The notes under the pieces: generated by a model | What the model was told of the DNA's origin: nothing | What the model saw: the letters and a program-made list of their open reading frames with translations, nothing else | Databases searched by the model: none | Translations under genes and position numbers: made by a program | Assembly: GCA_000283635.1 (NCBI GenBank) | Contig: HE613569.1 | Span: 211,501-275,500 of the forward strand | Direction: 5' to 3' | DNA length: 64,000 nucleotides | DNA from: Streptococcus macedonicus ACA-DC 198 | GTDB taxonomy: Bacteria > Bacillota > Bacilli > Lactobacillales > Streptococcaceae | Shown here: one piece after another, positions 12,914-26,564 of the stretch | Layout of the letters: every line of letters starts with the position of its first letter | Numbering within the stretch: position 1 is the first letter of the stretch

Positions 12914-14383
12914 ATGAAACTTTTAGATACTTTTGTTGCTAAAGTCATTGCAGTTAGCGACTACACAGAAGATGATATGTTTTACTTGCGTAATCGTGTT
13001 CTTGCCCTTGTTGGCGAAGATGGCGTACAGCAAGAAACGAAGCAAACAGAGCTTATTGCCCTCAAAGATGGATTGGTTGACCTAGCCGTGCAAAATGGCA
13101 AGGTTGGTGAATTGGTAGCTGAAAAAGATTGTTTGGGTGCTGAGCTAATGAATTTTATCACGCCTGTCCCAAGTCAGGTGAATCGTAAATTCTGGGATAC
13201 TTATGCAAAATCTCCTCAACAAGCTATCGCAGATTTTTATGCCCTCAGCAAACACAACGATTATATTAAAGTTGCCGCAATCGCAAAAAACATTGCCTTT
13301 ACGACACCGTCACAATATGGTGATATTCAAATCACAATCAATTTATCAAAACCTGAAAAAGATCCTAAAGCTATTGCACAAGCTAAACTGGTCAAAGCTT
13401 CCTCATATCCAAAATGCCAACTTTGCATGGAAAATGAAGGTTACCAAGGTAGGATTAACCACCCTGCCCGCGCTAACCACCGCATTATCCGTATTAAGTT
13501 AGACGGTGAAAAATGGGGCTTCCAGTATTCACCTTATGCTTACTTCAATGAGCACTGCATTATTTTAAATACTGAGCATGTGCCAATGGTTATTAGCAAG
13601 GATACTTTTGCGCAATTATTGGACATTGTTGATATTTTTCCAGGGTATTTTGCAGGGTCAAATTCCGATTTACCGATTGTTGGTGGGTCAATTTTGACAC
13701 ACAATCACTATCAAGGTGGGCGTCATGTCTTTCCTATGGAAATAGCAGAGCTAGACCGTGAGTTTCATTTCAAAGGCTTTTCTGATGTGACAGCTGGTAT
13801 TGTCAACTGGCCAATGTCTGTTATTCGTTTGCGTAGCGCTGATAAAAATCGTTTGGTTGAACTAGCTGAAACCATTCGCTTGGCTTGGCGTGATTATTCT
13901 GATGATAGCGTTGATGTTATCGCCTATACAGGAGACACACCGCACCACACCGTGACCCCGATTGCTCGTAAACGTCGTGGCTTGTTTGAATTGGATATTG
14001 TCCTACGTGATAATCACACGACTGCTGAATTTCCTGACGGTGTTTATCATCCGCACGCTGATGTGCAACACATCAAAAAAGAAAATATCGGTCTGATTGA
14101 GGTTATGGGCTTAGCTATTTTACCTCCGCGTTTGAAAGATGAACTGTCAGAAGTTGAAAAATATCTTTTGAACCAGTATAATGAAATCGCTGACTATCAC
14201 AAAGATTGGGCAGATAATATTAAAAAACGTACTGATATTACGGCTAAAACAGTGTATAATATTGTACAAGAGGAAGTCGGAAAAGTTTTTGTTCGTGTTT
14301 TAGAAGACGCAGGTGTTTACAAACGTGATGAAAAAGGGCAAGCTGCCTTTATGCGTTTTGTAGATAGCGTGGGGTTAGAATAG
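12914..14383 (+). CDS. galT: UDP-glucose-hexose-1-phosphate uridylyltransferase, class II
   Basis: Transfers UMP from UDP-glucose to galactose-1-phosphate, giving UDP-galactose and glucose-1-phosphate. The 489-aa length and the motifs [18 protein letters not shown] and THNHYQGG(R)HVFPME mark the long Firmicute class II GalT, which differs from the ~350-aa HPH-type enzyme of E. coli. It sits between galK and galE with short gaps (19 and 9 bases), consistent with one transcript. Confidence 0.95.
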   Translation: MKLLDTFVAKVIAVSDYTEDDMFYLRNRVLALVGEDGVQQETKQTELIALKDGLVDLAVQNGKVGELVAEKDCLGAELMNFITPVPSQVNRKFWDTYAKSPQQAIADFYALSKHNDYIKVAAIAKNIAFTTPSQYGDIQITINLSKPEKDPKAIAQAKLVKASSYPKCQLCMENEGYQGRINHPARANHRIIRIKLDGEKWGFQYSPYAYFNEHCIILNTEHVPMVISKDTFAQLLDIVDIFPGYFAGSNSDLPIVGGSILTHNHYQGGRHVFPMEIAELDREFHFKGFSDVTAGIVNWPMSVIRLRSADKNRLVELAETIRLAWRDYSDDSVDVIAYTGDTPHHTVTPIARKRRGLFELDIVLRDNHTTAEFPDGVYHPHADVQHIKKENIGLIEVMGLAILPPRLKDELSEVEKYLLNQYNEIADYHKDWADNIKKRTDITAKTVYNIVQEEVGKVFVRVLEDAGVYKRDEKGQAAFMRFVDSVGLE

Positions 14384-14392
14384 GAGAAATAC

Positions 14393-15391
14393 ATGTCAAT
14401 TTTAGTGCTTGGTGGGGCTGGTTATATCGGTTCTCACATGGTTGATCGTTTGGTTGAAAAAGGTGACGAAAAAGTCGTCGTGGTTGACAGTTTGGTGACA
14501 GGGCACCGTGCTGCGGTTCACCCTGATGCGACATTTTATCAAGGCGACCTTGCTGACCAAGACTTTATGCGTAAAGTCTTTACAGAAAATCCAGATATTG
14601 ATGCTGTCATTCACTTTGCGGCTTATTCATTGGTTGCTGAATCAATGGAAAAACCTTTAAAATACTTTGATAACAATACAGCAGGCATGGTCAAATTGCT
14701 TGAAGTGATGAATGAATTTGGCGTGAAATACATTGTTTTCTCGTCAACAGCAGCAACTTATGGCATTCCAGATGAAATTCCAATCAAAGAAACAACACCA
14801 CAACGCCCAATCAATCCGTATGGCGAAAGTAAACTCATGATGGAAACAATCATGAAATGGTCTGACCAAGCTTACGGTATTAAATTTGTACCGCTTCGCT
14901 ATTTCAATGTTGCTGGTGCAAAACCAGACGGTTCAATCGGTGAAGACCATGGTCCAGAAACACATTTGTTACCAATTATTTTGCAAGTGGCACAAGGTGT
15001 ACGTGAAAAAATCATGATTTTTGGTAATGATTACAACACACCAGATGGCACAAATATCCGTGATTATGTTCACCCATTTGACCTAGCAGATGCGCATTTG
15101 CTTGCGGTTAAATACCTTCGTGAAGGTAATCCGTCAAAGGCATTCAATCTTGGTTCTTCAACAGGATTTTCAAATCTTCAAATTCTCGAAGCAGCTCGTA
15201 AAGTGACCGGCAAAGAAATTCCAGCTGAACTGGCTGACCGTCGCCCTGGTGACCCGGATACCTTGATTGCGTCATCTGACAAAGCGCGTGAAGTCCTTGG
15301 TTGGAAACCACAATTTGACGACATTGAAAAAATCATTGCCTCAGCATGGGCATGGCACTCAAGCCACCCAAATGGGTATAATGATAGATAA
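14393..15391 (+). CDS. galE: UDP-glucose 4-epimerase
   Basis: Interconverts UDP-galactose and UDP-glucose, closing the Leloir cycle and supplying UDP-galactose for cell-surface sugars. The 332-aa short-chain dehydrogenase has the NAD loop GGAGYIGSH (residues 7-15), the catalytic Ser in FSSTAATYG, and the YGESK motif (Tyr-x-x-x-Lys). Starts 9 bases after galT behind GGAG. A strong hairpin after the stop ends the operon. Confidence 0.96.
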   Translation: MSILVLGGAGYIGSHMVDRLVEKGDEKVVVVDSLVTGHRAAVHPDATFYQGDLADQDFMRKVFTENPDIDAVIHFAAYSLVAESMEKPLKYFDNNTAGMVKLLEVMNEFGVKYIVFSSTAATYGIPDEIPIKETTPQRPINPYGESKLMMETIMKWSDQAYGIKFVPLRYFNVAGAKPDGSIGEDHGPETHLLPIILQVAQGVREKIMIFGNDYNTPDGTNIRDYVHPFDLADAHLLAVKYLREGNPSKAFNLGSSTGFSNLQILEAARKVTGKEIPAELADRRPGDPDTLIASSDKAREVLGWKPQFDDIEKIIASAWAWHSSHPNGYNDR

Positions 15392-15395
15392 GTAT

Positions 15396-15430
15396 AACAG
15401 GACACCAAGTTCAACTTGGTGTTCTGTTCT
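15396..15430 (+). terminator. Terminator after galE
   Basis: AACAGGACACCAAG (15396-15409) pairs with CTTGGTGTTCTGTT (15415-15428) around TTCAA, a 14-bp stem with one G-T pair. The T-run is poor, but the position at the operon end supports termination. Confidence 0.7.
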
Positions 15431-15450
15431 TGATTATAAAAGGAGATATT

Positions 15451-16320
15451 ATGGAAATTATTAGGGCTTATGTTTTAACAGATGAGGAATTGTTGGCAGC
15501 TAAAGAACTTATCAAGGTTGTTCAAGCGTTTGACCAGACACATCGCACACCGTATTTGTCTAATCAGCTTAATTTTGATGTGGATATGCCATCGTTTTTC
15601 TTGGGTTATGATGAGGGAAAATTAGTGGCTTTATTAACCGTTTATGCGGATTGCCAAGAAGCCGAGCTTGCTATTTTGGTTCACCCAAATCATCGTCGAA
15701 AGGGGTATGCAAAGGCGCTCTGGCGTGAATTTGATGAGATTAGACGTGATTATCAACTAAGACCAATCATCATGACTGAAAAGTGTTTTTTAGACAAAAA
15801 TCCTGACTTAACCAGGCATTTGGGCATGGTGTTAGAACCTGATTTTGAATATTGGTTGGCACGTGAGCGAGAACCCTATCCTTTAGAAGAACGCACGGAT
15901 TTAACCGTTCTTGAGGCTAGTACAGCACATATTGAAGCTATTGCTGATTTCCAAATGAAGGCTTTTAAAGAATCGAAAGAACAAGCGCTTCATTATGCCA
16001 AAGGGGCTTTGGAAGATGAGAATGGCAAGCTGTATACTGTCATGAGAGGAGATACAGTTTTGTCCTCTTGTACAGTTGATTTTAGTACAGATTATAACTA
16101 TTTTTACGGTTTTGCGGTGGTTGAGGATTGCCGCGGTCAAGGAATTGGTACTTATTTTATGAAAAGGTTGGTGAATCAATTGATTGCTGAAAATGAGAAA
16201 ACTTTTCAGATTGCAGTTGAGTCAGCTAACATTGCTGCCAAGAGTCTATATGAAAAATTAGGCTTTAAAGAACAGACTCAAGTGTTTTATGTGAAAAAAT
16301 TGACAGATTTCACACGTTGA
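15451..16320 (+). CDS. GNAT-family N-acetyltransferase
   Basis: The 289-aa protein, started at the ATG at 15451 behind AGGAG, appears to hold two GNAT-like halves: an N-terminal one with LVHPNHRRKGYAKAL (about residues 75-90, acetyl-CoA loop pattern R-x-x-G-x-A) and a C-terminal one with VVEDCRGQGIGTYFM (about 220-235). It should transfer an acetyl group from acetyl-CoA to an amine; the substrate cannot be told from sequence. It stands alone between the gal terminator and the yajC promoter. Confidence 0.8.
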   Translation: MEIIRAYVLTDEELLAAKELIKVVQAFDQTHRTPYLSNQLNFDVDMPSFFLGYDEGKLVALLTVYADCQEAELAILVHPNHRRKGYAKALWREFDEIRRDYQLRPIIMTEKCFLDKNPDLTRHLGMVLEPDFEYWLAREREPYPLEERTDLTVLEASTAHIEAIADFQMKAFKESKEQALHYAKGALEDENGKLYTVMRGDTVLSSCTVDFSTDYNYFYGFAVVEDCRGQGIGTYFMKRLVNQLIAENEKTFQIAVESANIAAKSLYEKLGFKEQTQVFYVKKLTDFTR

Positions 16321-16354
16321 ATCCTTGCTTTATTACCATTTTAACGGTCAATTC

Positions 16355-16383
16355 TTGCGTTGATAACTTAAATTTGGTATAGT
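16355..16383 (+). promoter_or_regulatory. Promoter of yajC
   Basis: TTGCGT (16355-16360), 17-bp spacer, TATAGT (16378-16383). A GGAGG-type ribosome site follows at about 16403. Confidence 0.6.
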
Positions 16384-16415
16384 AAATTTTGACCTTATAA
16401 ATTTGGAGGAAACAT

Positions 16416-16787
16416 ATGGGAACAATTATTATGTTGGTTGTATTGGGTGGTATGATTTGGTTCATGCAACGTTCACAAAAGAAACAAGCTCAGGAACGTC
16501 AAAATCAGCTTAAAAAATTAGCTAAAGGTGATGAAATTGTAACTATCGGTGGTCTTTACGGAGTTATTGACGAAGTAGATGAAGATAACCAAAAAATGGT
16601 TTTAGACATTGATGGTGTTTACTTGACATTTGAATTGAGCGCTTTGAAACGTGTTATTAACCGCGCAGAACAAGAAACTGTTGAACCTGAAACAACTGTT
16701 ATCGAAGAAGCAACAGAAACAGAAGCAGTTGTTGAAGGAGCTACTGAAGAAGCAAGTACAGATACTGCCATTGAAAGCAAAGATTAA
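16416..16787 (+). CDS. yajC: Preprotein translocase accessory subunit YajC
   Basis: A 123-aa protein with a single N-terminal membrane helix (IIMLVVLGGMIWFM), a short basic linker (QRSQKKQAQERQ) and the conserved YajC core LAKGDEIVTIGGLYGVI (about 40-56). It belongs to the Sec holotranslocon in the cytoplasmic membrane. The last ~35 residues are acidic and low in complexity (repeated Thr-Glu-Ala), a common streptococcal tail. It has its own promoter and terminator. Confidence 0.92.
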   Translation: MGTIIMLVVLGGMIWFMQRSQKKQAQERQNQLKKLAKGDEIVTIGGLYGVIDEVDEDNQKMVLDIDGVYLTFELSALKRVINRAEQETVEPETTVIEEATETEAVVEGATEEASTDTAIESKD

Positions 16788-16793
16788 TACATG

Positions 16794-16824
16794 AAGTCAG
16801 ATGTGAAAAACGTCTGGCTTTTTA
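16794..16824 (+). terminator. Terminator after yajC
   Basis: AAGTCAGATG and CGTCTGGCTT pair (two G-T pairs) around a seven-base loop, followed by TTTT. Confidence 0.75.
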
Positions 16825-16889
16825 AATGCAATGCTTGGAGAATTTTCCAGCATAATCTGCTTAAAAGCGTGCAATAAGTGGAGAAAAAA

Positions 16890-16917
16890 TTGCCAATTTA
16901 TGGTAAAATATTATAAT
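16890..16917 (+). promoter_or_regulatory. Promoter of the uppS-cdsA genes
   Basis: TTGCCA (16890-16895), 16-bp spacer, TATAAT (16912-16917), 23 bases before the uppS start. Confidence 0.7.
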
Positions 16918-16940
16918 GAGTATGCTTTTAAGGAAATTTT

Positions 16941-17690
16941 ATGTTTAAATTTAGAAAAAAAGAAAAGGCGATAAGCCTTGAAAAGATTCCAAAACACATC
17001 GGAATCATCATGGATGGAAATGGTCGCTGGGCGAAGAAGCGTATGCAACCACGTGTCATGGGACACAAAGCAGGAATGGACGCTCTGCAAGACGTCACCA
17101 TTGCGGCTTCTGAACTTGGTGTTAAAGTTTTGACTGTCTATGCTTTTTCAACTGAAAATTGGTCTCGTCCCGAAGATGAAGTTAAATTCATTATGAATTT
17201 ACCAGTCGAATTCTTTGATAAATATGTCCCTGAATTGGACGCAAATAATGTCAAAGTTCAAGTTATTGGTGAAACAGACCGCCTGCCAAAAGATACTTTT
17301 GATGCGATGAAACATGCTTGCGAGAAAACAAAGCACAATTCTGGTTTGATTTTGAATTTTGCGCTTAATTATGGTGGACGTTCAGAAATCACAGAAGCAG
17401 TAAAAAACATTGCCCAAGAAGTGCTTGAAGCTAAAATCAACCCTGATGACATTACAGAAGATGTGATTTCAAACCACTTGTTGACAAATCACTTGCCGTA
17501 TTTATACCGCGATCCTGATTTGATTATTCGAACAAGTGGTGAGCTTCGACTAAGTAATTTTCTGCCTTGGCAGTCAGCTTATAGTGAATTTTATTTCACA
17601 CCAGTTTTATGGCCTGATTTCAAAAAAGATGAGCTGATTAAGGCAATTGCTGAATACAATCGACGTCATCGTCGTTTTGGTGGAATATAG
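16941..17690 (+). CDS. uppS: Undecaprenyl diphosphate synthase (isoprenyl transferase)
   Basis: Adds isopentenyl units in cis to farnesyl diphosphate to make the C55 lipid carrier for peptidoglycan and wall polymers. The 249-aa protein shows the family signature GIIMDGNGRWAKKR with catalytic Asp25, and the C-terminal RTSGELRLSNFLPWQ and SEFYFTPVLWPDF blocks. It is followed after 12 bases by cdsA, the normal uppS-cdsA-rseP-proS order of streptococci. Confidence 0.97.
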   Translation: MFKFRKKEKAISLEKIPKHIGIIMDGNGRWAKKRMQPRVMGHKAGMDALQDVTIAASELGVKVLTVYAFSTENWSRPEDEVKFIMNLPVEFFDKYVPELDANNVKVQVIGETDRLPKDTFDAMKHACEKTKHNSGLILNFALNYGGRSEITEAVKNIAQEVLEAKINPDDITEDVISNHLLTNHLPYLYRDPDLIIRTSGELRLSNFLPWQSAYSEFYFTPVLWPDFKKDELIKAIAEYNRRHRRFGGI

Positions 17691-17702
17691 AAAGGAAATG
17701 TC

Positions 17703-18497
17703 ATGAAACAACGTGTGATTTGGGGGGCGATTGCCTTACTGATTTTACTGCCGTTTCTGTTGTTAGGAGGCTTATCTTTCCAAGTTTTTGCTGGTCTTTT
17801 AGCGATGATTGGTGTGGCAGAAATGTTGCACATGAAACGTCTAGAATTTTTCTCAATTGAAGGTGTTTTGGCGATGTTGGGAGCTTTTGTTCTTACTGTG
17901 CCTTTGGATAATTATTTTACATCGCTACCGCTGGACTCAAGTTTTTCAGTTTATGGCTTGCTAGTTTTTCTACTCTTGGCTGGAACTGTTTTAAACAGTG
18001 ATGATTATTCATTTGACGACGTTTCTTATCCTATTGCGGCTAGTCTTTACGTCGGCATTGGTTTTCAGAACCTTGTTAATGCTCGTATCAGCGGTTTAGA
18101 TAAAGTTTTATTTGCTTTGTTTATCGTTTGGGCGACTGACATCGGTGCTTACATGATTGGACGTCGTTTTGGACGCCGTAAATTGTTGCCGAAAGTTTCT
18201 CCGAATAAAACAATCGAAGGTAGCCTTGGAGGAATTGTCTGTGCTGTTATTGTTGCTTTGATTTTCATGCTTGTTGATAAGGCAGTCTATACACCGCATA
18301 ATCTTTTTGCAATGCTTATTTATGTTGTGCTGTTTAGTGTTTTTGGCCAATTCGGTGATTTGGTTGAGAGTGCTATCAAACGTCACTTTGGTGTAAAAGA
18401 TTCAGGCAAATTAATCCCTGGTCATGGTGGTATTTTGGACCGCTTTGATTCAATGATTTTTGTCTTTCCAATTATGCATCTCCTTGGTCTTTTCTAA
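17703..18497 (+). CDS. cdsA: Phosphatidate cytidylyltransferase
   Basis: Makes CDP-diacylglycerol from phosphatidic acid and CTP, the entry to phosphatidylglycerol and cardiolipin synthesis. The 264-aa protein is almost wholly membrane-embedded (about seven to eight helices) and ends with the CTP_transf_1 signature (residues about 225-250: KDSGKLIPGHGG then LDRFDS). It follows uppS by 12 bases. Confidence 0.95.
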   Translation: MKQRVIWGAIALLILLPFLLLGGLSFQVFAGLLAMIGVAEMLHMKRLEFFSIEGVLAMLGAFVLTVPLDNYFTSLPLDSSFSVYGLLVFLLLAGTVLNSDDYSFDDVSYPIAASLYVGIGFQNLVNARISGLDKVLFALFIVWATDIGAYMIGRRFGRRKLLPKVSPNKTIEGSLGGIVCAVIVALIFMLVDKAVYTPHNLFAMLIYVVLFSVFGQFGDLVESAIKRHFGVKDSGKLIPGHGGILDRFDSMIFVFPIMHLLGLF

Positions 18498-18598
18498 TTT
18501 TGATTGTGAGTTAACGCTGACAAGTCGCTCTTATCGCTTAATGGCTAGTGAATGATTATTAGGATAATATCAAATTTACTGGTATGGAAAGGAGTAAA

Positions 18599-19861
18599 AT
18601 GCTCGGAATTTTAACCTTTATTATTGTTTTTGGAATTTTAGTTATTGTCCATGAATTTGGGCACCTTTACTTTGCTAAAAAGTCTGGTATCTTAGTACGA
18701 GAATTTTCTATCGGAATGGGCCCGAAAATCTTTTCGCATATTGATAAAGAGGGTACCGCTTATACAATTCGTATCCTACCTCTGGGTGGCTATGTACGCA
18801 TGGCTGGTTGGGGTGATGATACAACGGAAATAAAGACTGGAACACCTGCCAGTTTGACACTAAATCAAGACGGTTTGGTGACACGTATTAATTTATCACA
18901 AAAGCAGTTGGACAACACCGCTCTTCCGATGAATGTCACGGCTTATGATTTAGAGGATAAGTTGGAAATCACAGGTCTAGTGCTCGATGAAATGAAAACC
19001 TATTCTGTTGACCATGATGCGACTATTGTCGAGGAAGATGGTACAGAAATCCGTATTGCACCGCTAGATGTGCAATATCAAAATGCAACAGTTTGGAGAC
19101 GTTTAATCACAAACTTTGCTGGTCCGTTGAATAACTTTATTTTGGGAACAATTGTCTTTATCCTTCTTGTTTTCATGCAAGGTGGTGTACCAGATAATTC
19201 AACGAATGTTATTCAAGTAACTGACGGCGGTGCCATGCAGGCAGCTGGTGTTGAAAGTGGTGACCGTGTCCTATCCATCGAAAATTACGACATCTCTAAT
19301 TGGTCTGATTTGACGGAGGCTGTCACGAAAGCAACTGAAAATATTTCAAGTGGTGATACGATTTCCGTAACCGTTGAAACCAGCTCAGGAAAGACTGAAA
19401 CGCTTGATATCAAACCGCGAGAAAATAATGGTAGCTACTATATCGGTGTTACTCGAGTATTGAAAACAGGTTTCTGGGACAAGGTCACTGGTGGCTTCCA
19501 AATGGCTTGGCAAAGCGCAACCGCTATTCTGACAGCTTTGAAAGGCTTGATTTCAAACTTTAGTTTGGATAAATTAGGTGGTCCTGTTGCCATGTACCAA
19601 GTTTCAAGTCAAGCTGCTTCAAATGGATTGACTTCAGTTCTTTACTTATTGGCGCTATTATCAATGGACTTAGGAATTGTGAATTTGATTCCGATTCCAG
19701 CCTTGGACGGTGGAAAAATTTTGATGAACCTTATCGAAATTGTTCGTCGTAAACCGCTTAAACAAGAAACCGAAACTTATATCACCCTAGTTGGCGTTGT
19801 TATCATGCTTATTTTGATGATTGCTGTCACTTGGAACGATATTATGCGAGTTTTCTTTTAG
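18599..19861 (+). CDS. rseP: Site-2 intramembrane zinc metalloprotease RseP/Eep
   Basis: Cleaves signal peptides and membrane proteins inside the bilayer; in streptococci Eep processes pheromone precursors. I choose the ATG at 18599 (AAAGGAG five bases upstream) rather than 18584, giving 420 aa. The HExxH zinc motif is His18-Glu19...His22 in the first membrane helix, a PDZ domain spans about residues 190-290, and [12 protein letters not shown] supplies the third zinc ligand near residue 370. About four membrane helices in total. Confidence 0.95.
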   Translation: MLGILTFIIVFGILVIVHEFGHLYFAKKSGILVREFSIGMGPKIFSHIDKEGTAYTIRILPLGGYVRMAGWGDDTTEIKTGTPASLTLNQDGLVTRINLSQKQLDNTALPMNVTAYDLEDKLEITGLVLDEMKTYSVDHDATIVEEDGTEIRIAPLDVQYQNATVWRRLITNFAGPLNNFILGTIVFILLVFMQGGVPDNSTNVIQVTDGGAMQAAGVESGDRVLSIENYDISNWSDLTEAVTKATENISSGDTISVTVETSSGKTETLDIKPRENNGSYYIGVTRVLKTGFWDKVTGGFQMAWQSATAILTALKGLISNFSLDKLGGPVAMYQVSSQAASNGLTSVLYLLALLSMDLGIVNLIPIPALDGGKILMNLIEIVRRKPLKQETETYITLVGVVIMLILMIAVTWNDIMRVFF

Positions 19862-19956
19862 ATATATCTGATTACGCCTAAATGATGTAGTACAATAATT
19901 TATAAATAAAACCTATTTTTTAGAAAGGAATTTATACGGCCTTTTATAAAAAGAAG

Positions 19957-19994
19957 ATAAGTGAGCTACTTGTTCAATTGAAGAGCTTACTTAT
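19957..19994 (+). terminator. Hairpin between rseP and proS
   Basis: ATAAGTGAGCT (19957-19967) pairs with AGCTTACTTAT (19984-19994) with one G-T pair, followed by TTT. It may end the rseP transcript or lie in the proS leader. No T-box core motif is visible. Confidence 0.5.
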
Positions 19995-20007
19995 TTTCAT
20001 GATTTGA

Positions 20008-21879
<1,872 letters not shown>

Positions 21880-21886
21880 TGATAAC

Positions 21887-21916
21887 AAGGTCAGACAGTT
21901 AGTTCTGACCTTTTTC
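21887..21916 (+). terminator. Terminator after proS
   Basis: AAGGTCAGA (21887-21895) pairs with TCTGACCTT (21904-21912), followed by a T-rich run. Confidence 0.85.
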
Positions 21917-22056
21917 TTTTGTATCGAAAAAAGATTTCATTTGTGGTAAAATTAAGAGATAACGTAACTAGAAAAGAAGGCAAAATATGGTAACCAAGAG
22001 GTGTATTTTGCTTAGTAGATAAATTTAGTTTTTGGAATTGAGGTAGTTTACGCATT

Positions 22057-25000
22057 ATGTCAGAATTATTTAAAAAATTGATGGAGCAAATCGATATGCC
22101 GCTTGACATGCGACAATCTTCTGCTTTTTCATCTGCAGATATTCGTGAAGTTAAGGTGCATTCTGTATCTCGCCTCTGGGAGTTCCATTTTTCATTTGCG
22201 GAAATTTTGCCAATTGAAATCTATCGTGAATTGTCTTATCGATTGGTGAACACTTTTAAGCAAGCGGATATCAGAGCGACTTTTGATATTCAAGCAGAAA
22301 CTGTCGATTTTTCACAACCTTTATTGCAAGCCTACTATGAAGAGGCTTTTGAGCATGCTCCGTGTGATAGCGCCAGCTTCAAGGCTTCTTTCAGTAAATT
22401 GAAGGTCTCTTATGATGGCACAAAATTATTGATTGAAGCGCCAGCATTTGTTAACAATGACCATTTTCGCAAAAATCATCTGCCTAATCTAGCGCGTCAA
22501 TTTGAAGCATTTGGTTTTGGCAAACTTACCATTGACATGGTTTCTGATGAAGCGATGACGCAAGCTTTACGAGAAGACTTTACGTCAATTCGCGAAGCTA
22601 TGGTGGAAAAAGCGGTGCAAGAAAATCATGAGGCGGTTAAATCTCTGGAATCTTCTATGCCACCAACTGAAGAAGCACCAAAACCTAAATTTGATTTTAA
22701 GGAACGTACCAAACAGCGCCGTTCAGGTTTCGAAAATGCCAAAATCACACCAATGGTTGAAGTCACAACAGAAGAAAACCGAATTGTCTTTGAAGGAATG
22801 GTTTTTGACGTTGAAAAGAGAACAACTCGTACAGGACGTCACATTATTAATTTTAAAATGACTGACTACACATCAAGTTTTGCCATGCAAAAATGGGCAA
22901 AAGATGATGATGAGTTGAAAAAATACGATATGATTGCCAAAGGGTCATGGCTTCGAGTTCGTGGAAATGTTGAAAATAATAATTTCACCCATGCATTGAC
23001 CATGAATGTGCAAGATGTCAAAGAGATTGTTCATCATGACCGCAAGGATTTAATGCCAGAAGGTCAAAAACGTGTGGAATTCCATGCCCATACGAATATG
23101 TCAACCATGGATGCTTTGCCAACGGTTGAAGAATTAATTGATACAGCAGCGAAATGGGGACACAAGGCTGTTGCTGTTACTGACCACGGCAATGTGCAAA
23201 GTTTCCCACACGGTTATCACAGAGCACGCAAAAATGGTATCAAGGCGATTTTTGGTTTAGAAGCTAATATCGTTGAGGACAAAGTGCCGATTGCCTACAA
23301 TCCTCAAGATATTGAGTTAAACGAAGCTACCTACGTCGTATTTGACGTGGAAACGACTGGGCTTTCTGCGGTCAATAATGACTTGATTCAGATTGCAGCT
23401 TCAAAAATGTACAAGGGAAATATTGTTGAGCAGTTTGATGAGTTCATCAACCCAGGTCATCATTTATCAGCTTTTATAACGGAATTGACTGGTATTACGG
23501 ATAATCATGTTCGCAATGCTAAACCGATTGAAGAAGTCCTTCAAATGTTCCAAGATTTTTGTCAGGATACTGTGTTAGTTGCCCACAATGCAACCTTTGA
23601 CGTTGGCTTTATGAATGCCAATTATGAACGTCATGGCATGCCAATCATTACACAACCTGTCATTGATACCTTGGAATTCGCCCGAAATCTCTATCCAGAA
23701 TACAAACGTCATGGTTTGGGACCATTGACTAAACGGTTTCAAGTTTCGCTAGAACACCACCATATGGCGAACTATGATGCGGAAGCAACGGGGCGCTTGC
23801 TCTTTATTTTCTTGAAAGAAGCACGTGAAAACCACAATTTAACTAATATGATGGATTTGAATACGAAATTGGTTGCTGAGGATTCTTACAAGAAAGCACG
23901 CGTCAAACACGCGACGATTTATGTTCAAAACCAAACAGGTTTGAAAAATATTTTCAAACTCGTCAGCCTTTCTAATGTCAAATATTTTGAAGGTGTGGCT
24001 CGCATTCCAAGAACGGTTCTTGACGCCCACCGTGAAGGGCTCTTGATAGGAACAGCCTGCTCAGAGGGCGAAGTCTTTGACGCAGTTTTATCTTCAGGGG
24101 TAGATGCTGCAGTCAAAGTGGCGAAATATTATGATTTCATCGAAGTTATGCCACCAGCAATTTACGCTCCGCTATTGGCGCAAGGAACAATCAAAGATGA
24201 AGAAGGTATCCGACAAGTCATCCGAGATTTGCTTGAGGTTGGACGTCGTCTGAACAAGCCTGTTTTGGCGACTGGGAATGTCCATTATATCGAGCCTGAA
24301 GATGAGATTTACCGTGAAATCATTGTCCGTAGTTTAGGACAAGGGGCACCGATTAACCGTCCGATTGGTCGTGGTGAAAATGCCCAACCTGCTCCGCTAC
24401 CAAAAGCGCATTTCCGTACAACCAATGAAATGCTAGATGAATTTGCTTTCCTTGGTGAGGATGTTGCCTACGAGATTGTTGTTAAAAATACCAATGATTT
24501 TGCGGAACGCTTTGAAGAAATTGAAGTCGTTAAAAAAGACTTGTACACCCCCTTCCTTGAAAAATCAGAAGAACGTGTCGCTGAAATGACCTATCAAAAA
24601 GCCTTTGAAATCTATGGTAATCCACTTCCTGATATCGTCGATTTACGTATTGAAAAAGAATTGACGTCAATTTTGGGTAATGGATTTGCCGTGATTTACT
24701 TGGCTTCGCAGATGTTGGTAATTCGTTCCAATGAACGTGGTTACTTGGTTGGTTCGCGTGGTTCAGTCGGGTCAAGTTTCGTGGCAACCATGATTGGGAT
24801 TACCGAAGTTAACCCAATGCCACCACATTATGTCTGTCCAAATTGTCAGCATTCAGAATTCATCACCGATGGTTCTGTCGGTTCTGGTTATGATTTGCCT
24901 GACAAGGATTGCCCAGAATGCGGCACACGTTACAAGAAAGATGGACACGATATTCCGTTTGAAACCTTCCTTGGTTTTGATGGAGACAAGGTTCCTGATA

Positions 25001-26451
25001 TTGATTTGAACTTCTCTGGAGATGACCAACCGTCAGCTCACTTGGACGTTCGTGATATTTTTGGTAAACAATACGCCTTTCGTGCTGGAACCGTAGGTAC
25101 GGTGGCGGACCGTACTGCTTATGGATTTGTTAAAGGTTACGAACGTGATTATGGCAAATTCTATCCAGAAGCAGAAGTGGAACGCTTGGCACAAGGTGCA
25201 GCTGGCGTTAAACGTACGACTGGACAACACCCAGGTGGTATCGTTGTTATTCCAAACTACATGGATGTGTATGATTTTACCCCTGTTCAATACCCAGCGG
25301 ACGATTTATCAGCAGAATGGCAAACCACTCACTTTAACTTCCACGATATCGATGAAAACGTCTTGAAACTTGATATTCTCGGTCATGATGATCCGACCAT
25401 GATTCGTAAATTGCAGGATTTATCTGGTATCGATCCTAAGGATATTCCAGCTGATGACCCAGACGTTATGGCGCTTTTCTCAGGCACAGAAGTGCTTGGT
25501 GTCACCCCTGAACAAATCGGAACACCGACAGGAATGCTTGGTATTCCAGAATTTGGGACAAACTTTGTTCGTGGTATGGTTGAAGAAACTCACCCAACAA
25601 CATTTGCCGAATTGCTCCAGTTATCAGGGCTTTCTCATGGTACCGACGTTTGGCTAGGAAATGCTCAAGATTTGATTAAAGAGGGGATTGCCACGCTGAA
25701 AACCGTTATCGGTTGTCGTGACGACATCATGGTTTACCTCATGCACGCAGGTTTGGAGCCAAAAATGGCTTTTACCATTATGGAACGTGTGCGTAAGGGA
25801 ATGTGGCTTAAAATCTCTGATGAGGAACGTAATGGATACATTGAAGCTATGCGAGAAAATAATGTGCCCGACTGGTACATTGAATCCTGTGGTAAAATCA
25901 AGTACATGTTCCCTAAAGCCCATGCAGCAGCCTACGTTTTAATGGCGCTTCGTGTAGCTTACTTTAAAGTACATTATCCGATTTACTACTACTGTGCTTA
26001 TTTCTCAATCCGTGCTAAGGCCTTTGATATTAAGACAATGAGTGCTGGGCTTGATGCGGTAAAAGAACGCATGGCTGATATTTCTAATAAGCGTAAGAAT
26101 AACGAAGCTTCAAACGTTGAAATTGATTTATACACCACACTTGAAATTGTCAATGAAATGCTCGAACGTGGTTATAAATTTGGTCAACTTGACCTTTACC
26201 GTAGTGATGCAACCGAGTTTATCATCGACGGTGATACACTTATTCCACCATTTGTAGCGATGGATGGTCTTGGTGAAAACGTTGCTAAGCAAATTGTTAA
26301 AGCACGTGAAGAAGGCGAATTCCTTTCAAAAATGGAACTCCGCAAACGTGGTGGCGTTTCAGCCACATTAGTTGAAAAAATGGATGAAATGGGAATCCTC
26401 GGCAATATGCCAGAAGATAACCAATTAAGTCTGTTTGATGATTTCTTCTAA
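22057..26451 (+). CDS. polC: DNA polymerase III alpha subunit, PolC type
   Basis: The replicative polymerase of low-GC Gram-positives, 1464 aa as expected. In order: N-terminal domain, an OB fold (about 245-310), a PHP domain split by the exonuclease (starts near residue 340, [17 protein letters not shown]), the DnaQ-type 3'-5' exonuclease (FDVETTGL, about 428-435), a zinc finger (CPNC at about 927 and CPEC further on), and the polymerase palm with [11 protein letters not shown] near residue 980. The exonuclease carries its DEDDh residues, so proofreading should be intact. The ribosome site is weak. Confidence 0.98.
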   Translation: MSELFKKLMEQIDMPLDMRQSSAFSSADIREVKVHSVSRLWEFHFSFAEILPIEIYRELSYRLVNTFKQADIRATFDIQAETVDFSQPLLQAYYEEAFEHAPCDSASFKASFSKLKVSYDGTKLLIEAPAFVNNDHFRKNHLPNLARQFEAFGFGKLTIDMVSDEAMTQALREDFTSIREAMVEKAVQENHEAVKSLESSMPPTEEAPKPKFDFKERTKQRRSGFENAKITPMVEVTTEENRIVFEGMVFDVEKRTTRTGRHIINFKMTDYTSSFAMQKWAKDDDELKKYDMIAKGSWLRVRGNVENNNFTHALTMNVQDVKEIVHHDRKDLMPEGQKRVEFHAHTNMSTMDALPTVEELIDTAAKWGHKAVAVTDHGNVQSFPHGYHRARKNGIKAIFGLEANIVEDKVPIAYNPQDIELNEATYVVFDVETTGLSAVNNDLIQIAASKMYKGNIVEQFDEFINPGHHLSAFITELTGITDNHVRNAKPIEEVLQMFQDFCQDTVLVAHNATFDVGFMNANYERHGMPIITQPVIDTLEFARNLYPEYKRHGLGPLTKRFQVSLEHHHMANYDAEATGRLLFIFLKEARENHNLTNMMDLNTKLVAEDSYKKARVKHATIYVQNQTGLKNIFKLVSLSNVKYFEGVARIPRTVLDAHREGLLIGTACSEGEVFDAVLSSGVDAAVKVAKYYDFIEVMPPAIYAPLLAQGTIKDEEGIRQVIRDLLEVGRRLNKPVLATGNVHYIEPEDEIYREIIVRSLGQGAPINRPIGRGENAQPAPLPKAHFRTTNEMLDEFAFLGEDVAYEIVVKNTNDFAERFEEIEVVKKDLYTPFLEKSEERVAEMTYQKAFEIYGNPLPDIVDLRIEKELTSILGNGFAVIYLASQMLVIRSNERGYLVGSRGSVGSSFVATMIGITEVNPMPPHYVCPNCQHSEFITDGSVGSGYDLPDKDCPECGTRYKKDGHDIPFETFLGFDGDKVPDIDLNFSGDDQPSAHLDVRDIFGKQYAFRAGTVGTVADRTAYGFVKGYERDYGKFYPEAEVERLAQGAAGVKRTTGQHPGGIVVIPNYMDVYDFTPVQYPADDLSAEWQTTHFNFHDIDENVLKLDILGHDDPTMIRKLQDLSGIDPKDIPADDPDVMALFSGTEVLGVTPEQIGTPTGMLGIPEFGTNFVRGMVEETHPTTFAELLQLSGLSHGTDVWLGNAQDLIKEGIATLKTVIGCRDDIMVYLMHAGLEPKMAFTIMERVRKGMWLKISDEERNGYIEAMRENNVPDWYIESCGKIKYMFPKAHAAAYVLMALRVAYFKVHYPIYYYCAYFSIRAKAFDIKTMSAGLDAVKERMADISNKRKNNEASNVEIDLYTTLEIVNEMLERGYKFGQLDLYRSDATEFIIDGDTLIPPFVAMDGLGENVAKQIVKAREEGEFLSKMELRKRGGVSATLVEKMDEMGILGNMPEDNQLSLFDDFF

Positions 26452-26564
26452 GATAGAAACTTAAACTAGGATAGAAATGAACAAATTGCTTTCAGAAAAA
26501 CTGGCGTGGTTTGTTCGTTTTCTTATGACATTTATTTTTAAAGGGAAATTTTTAAGGAGACGAA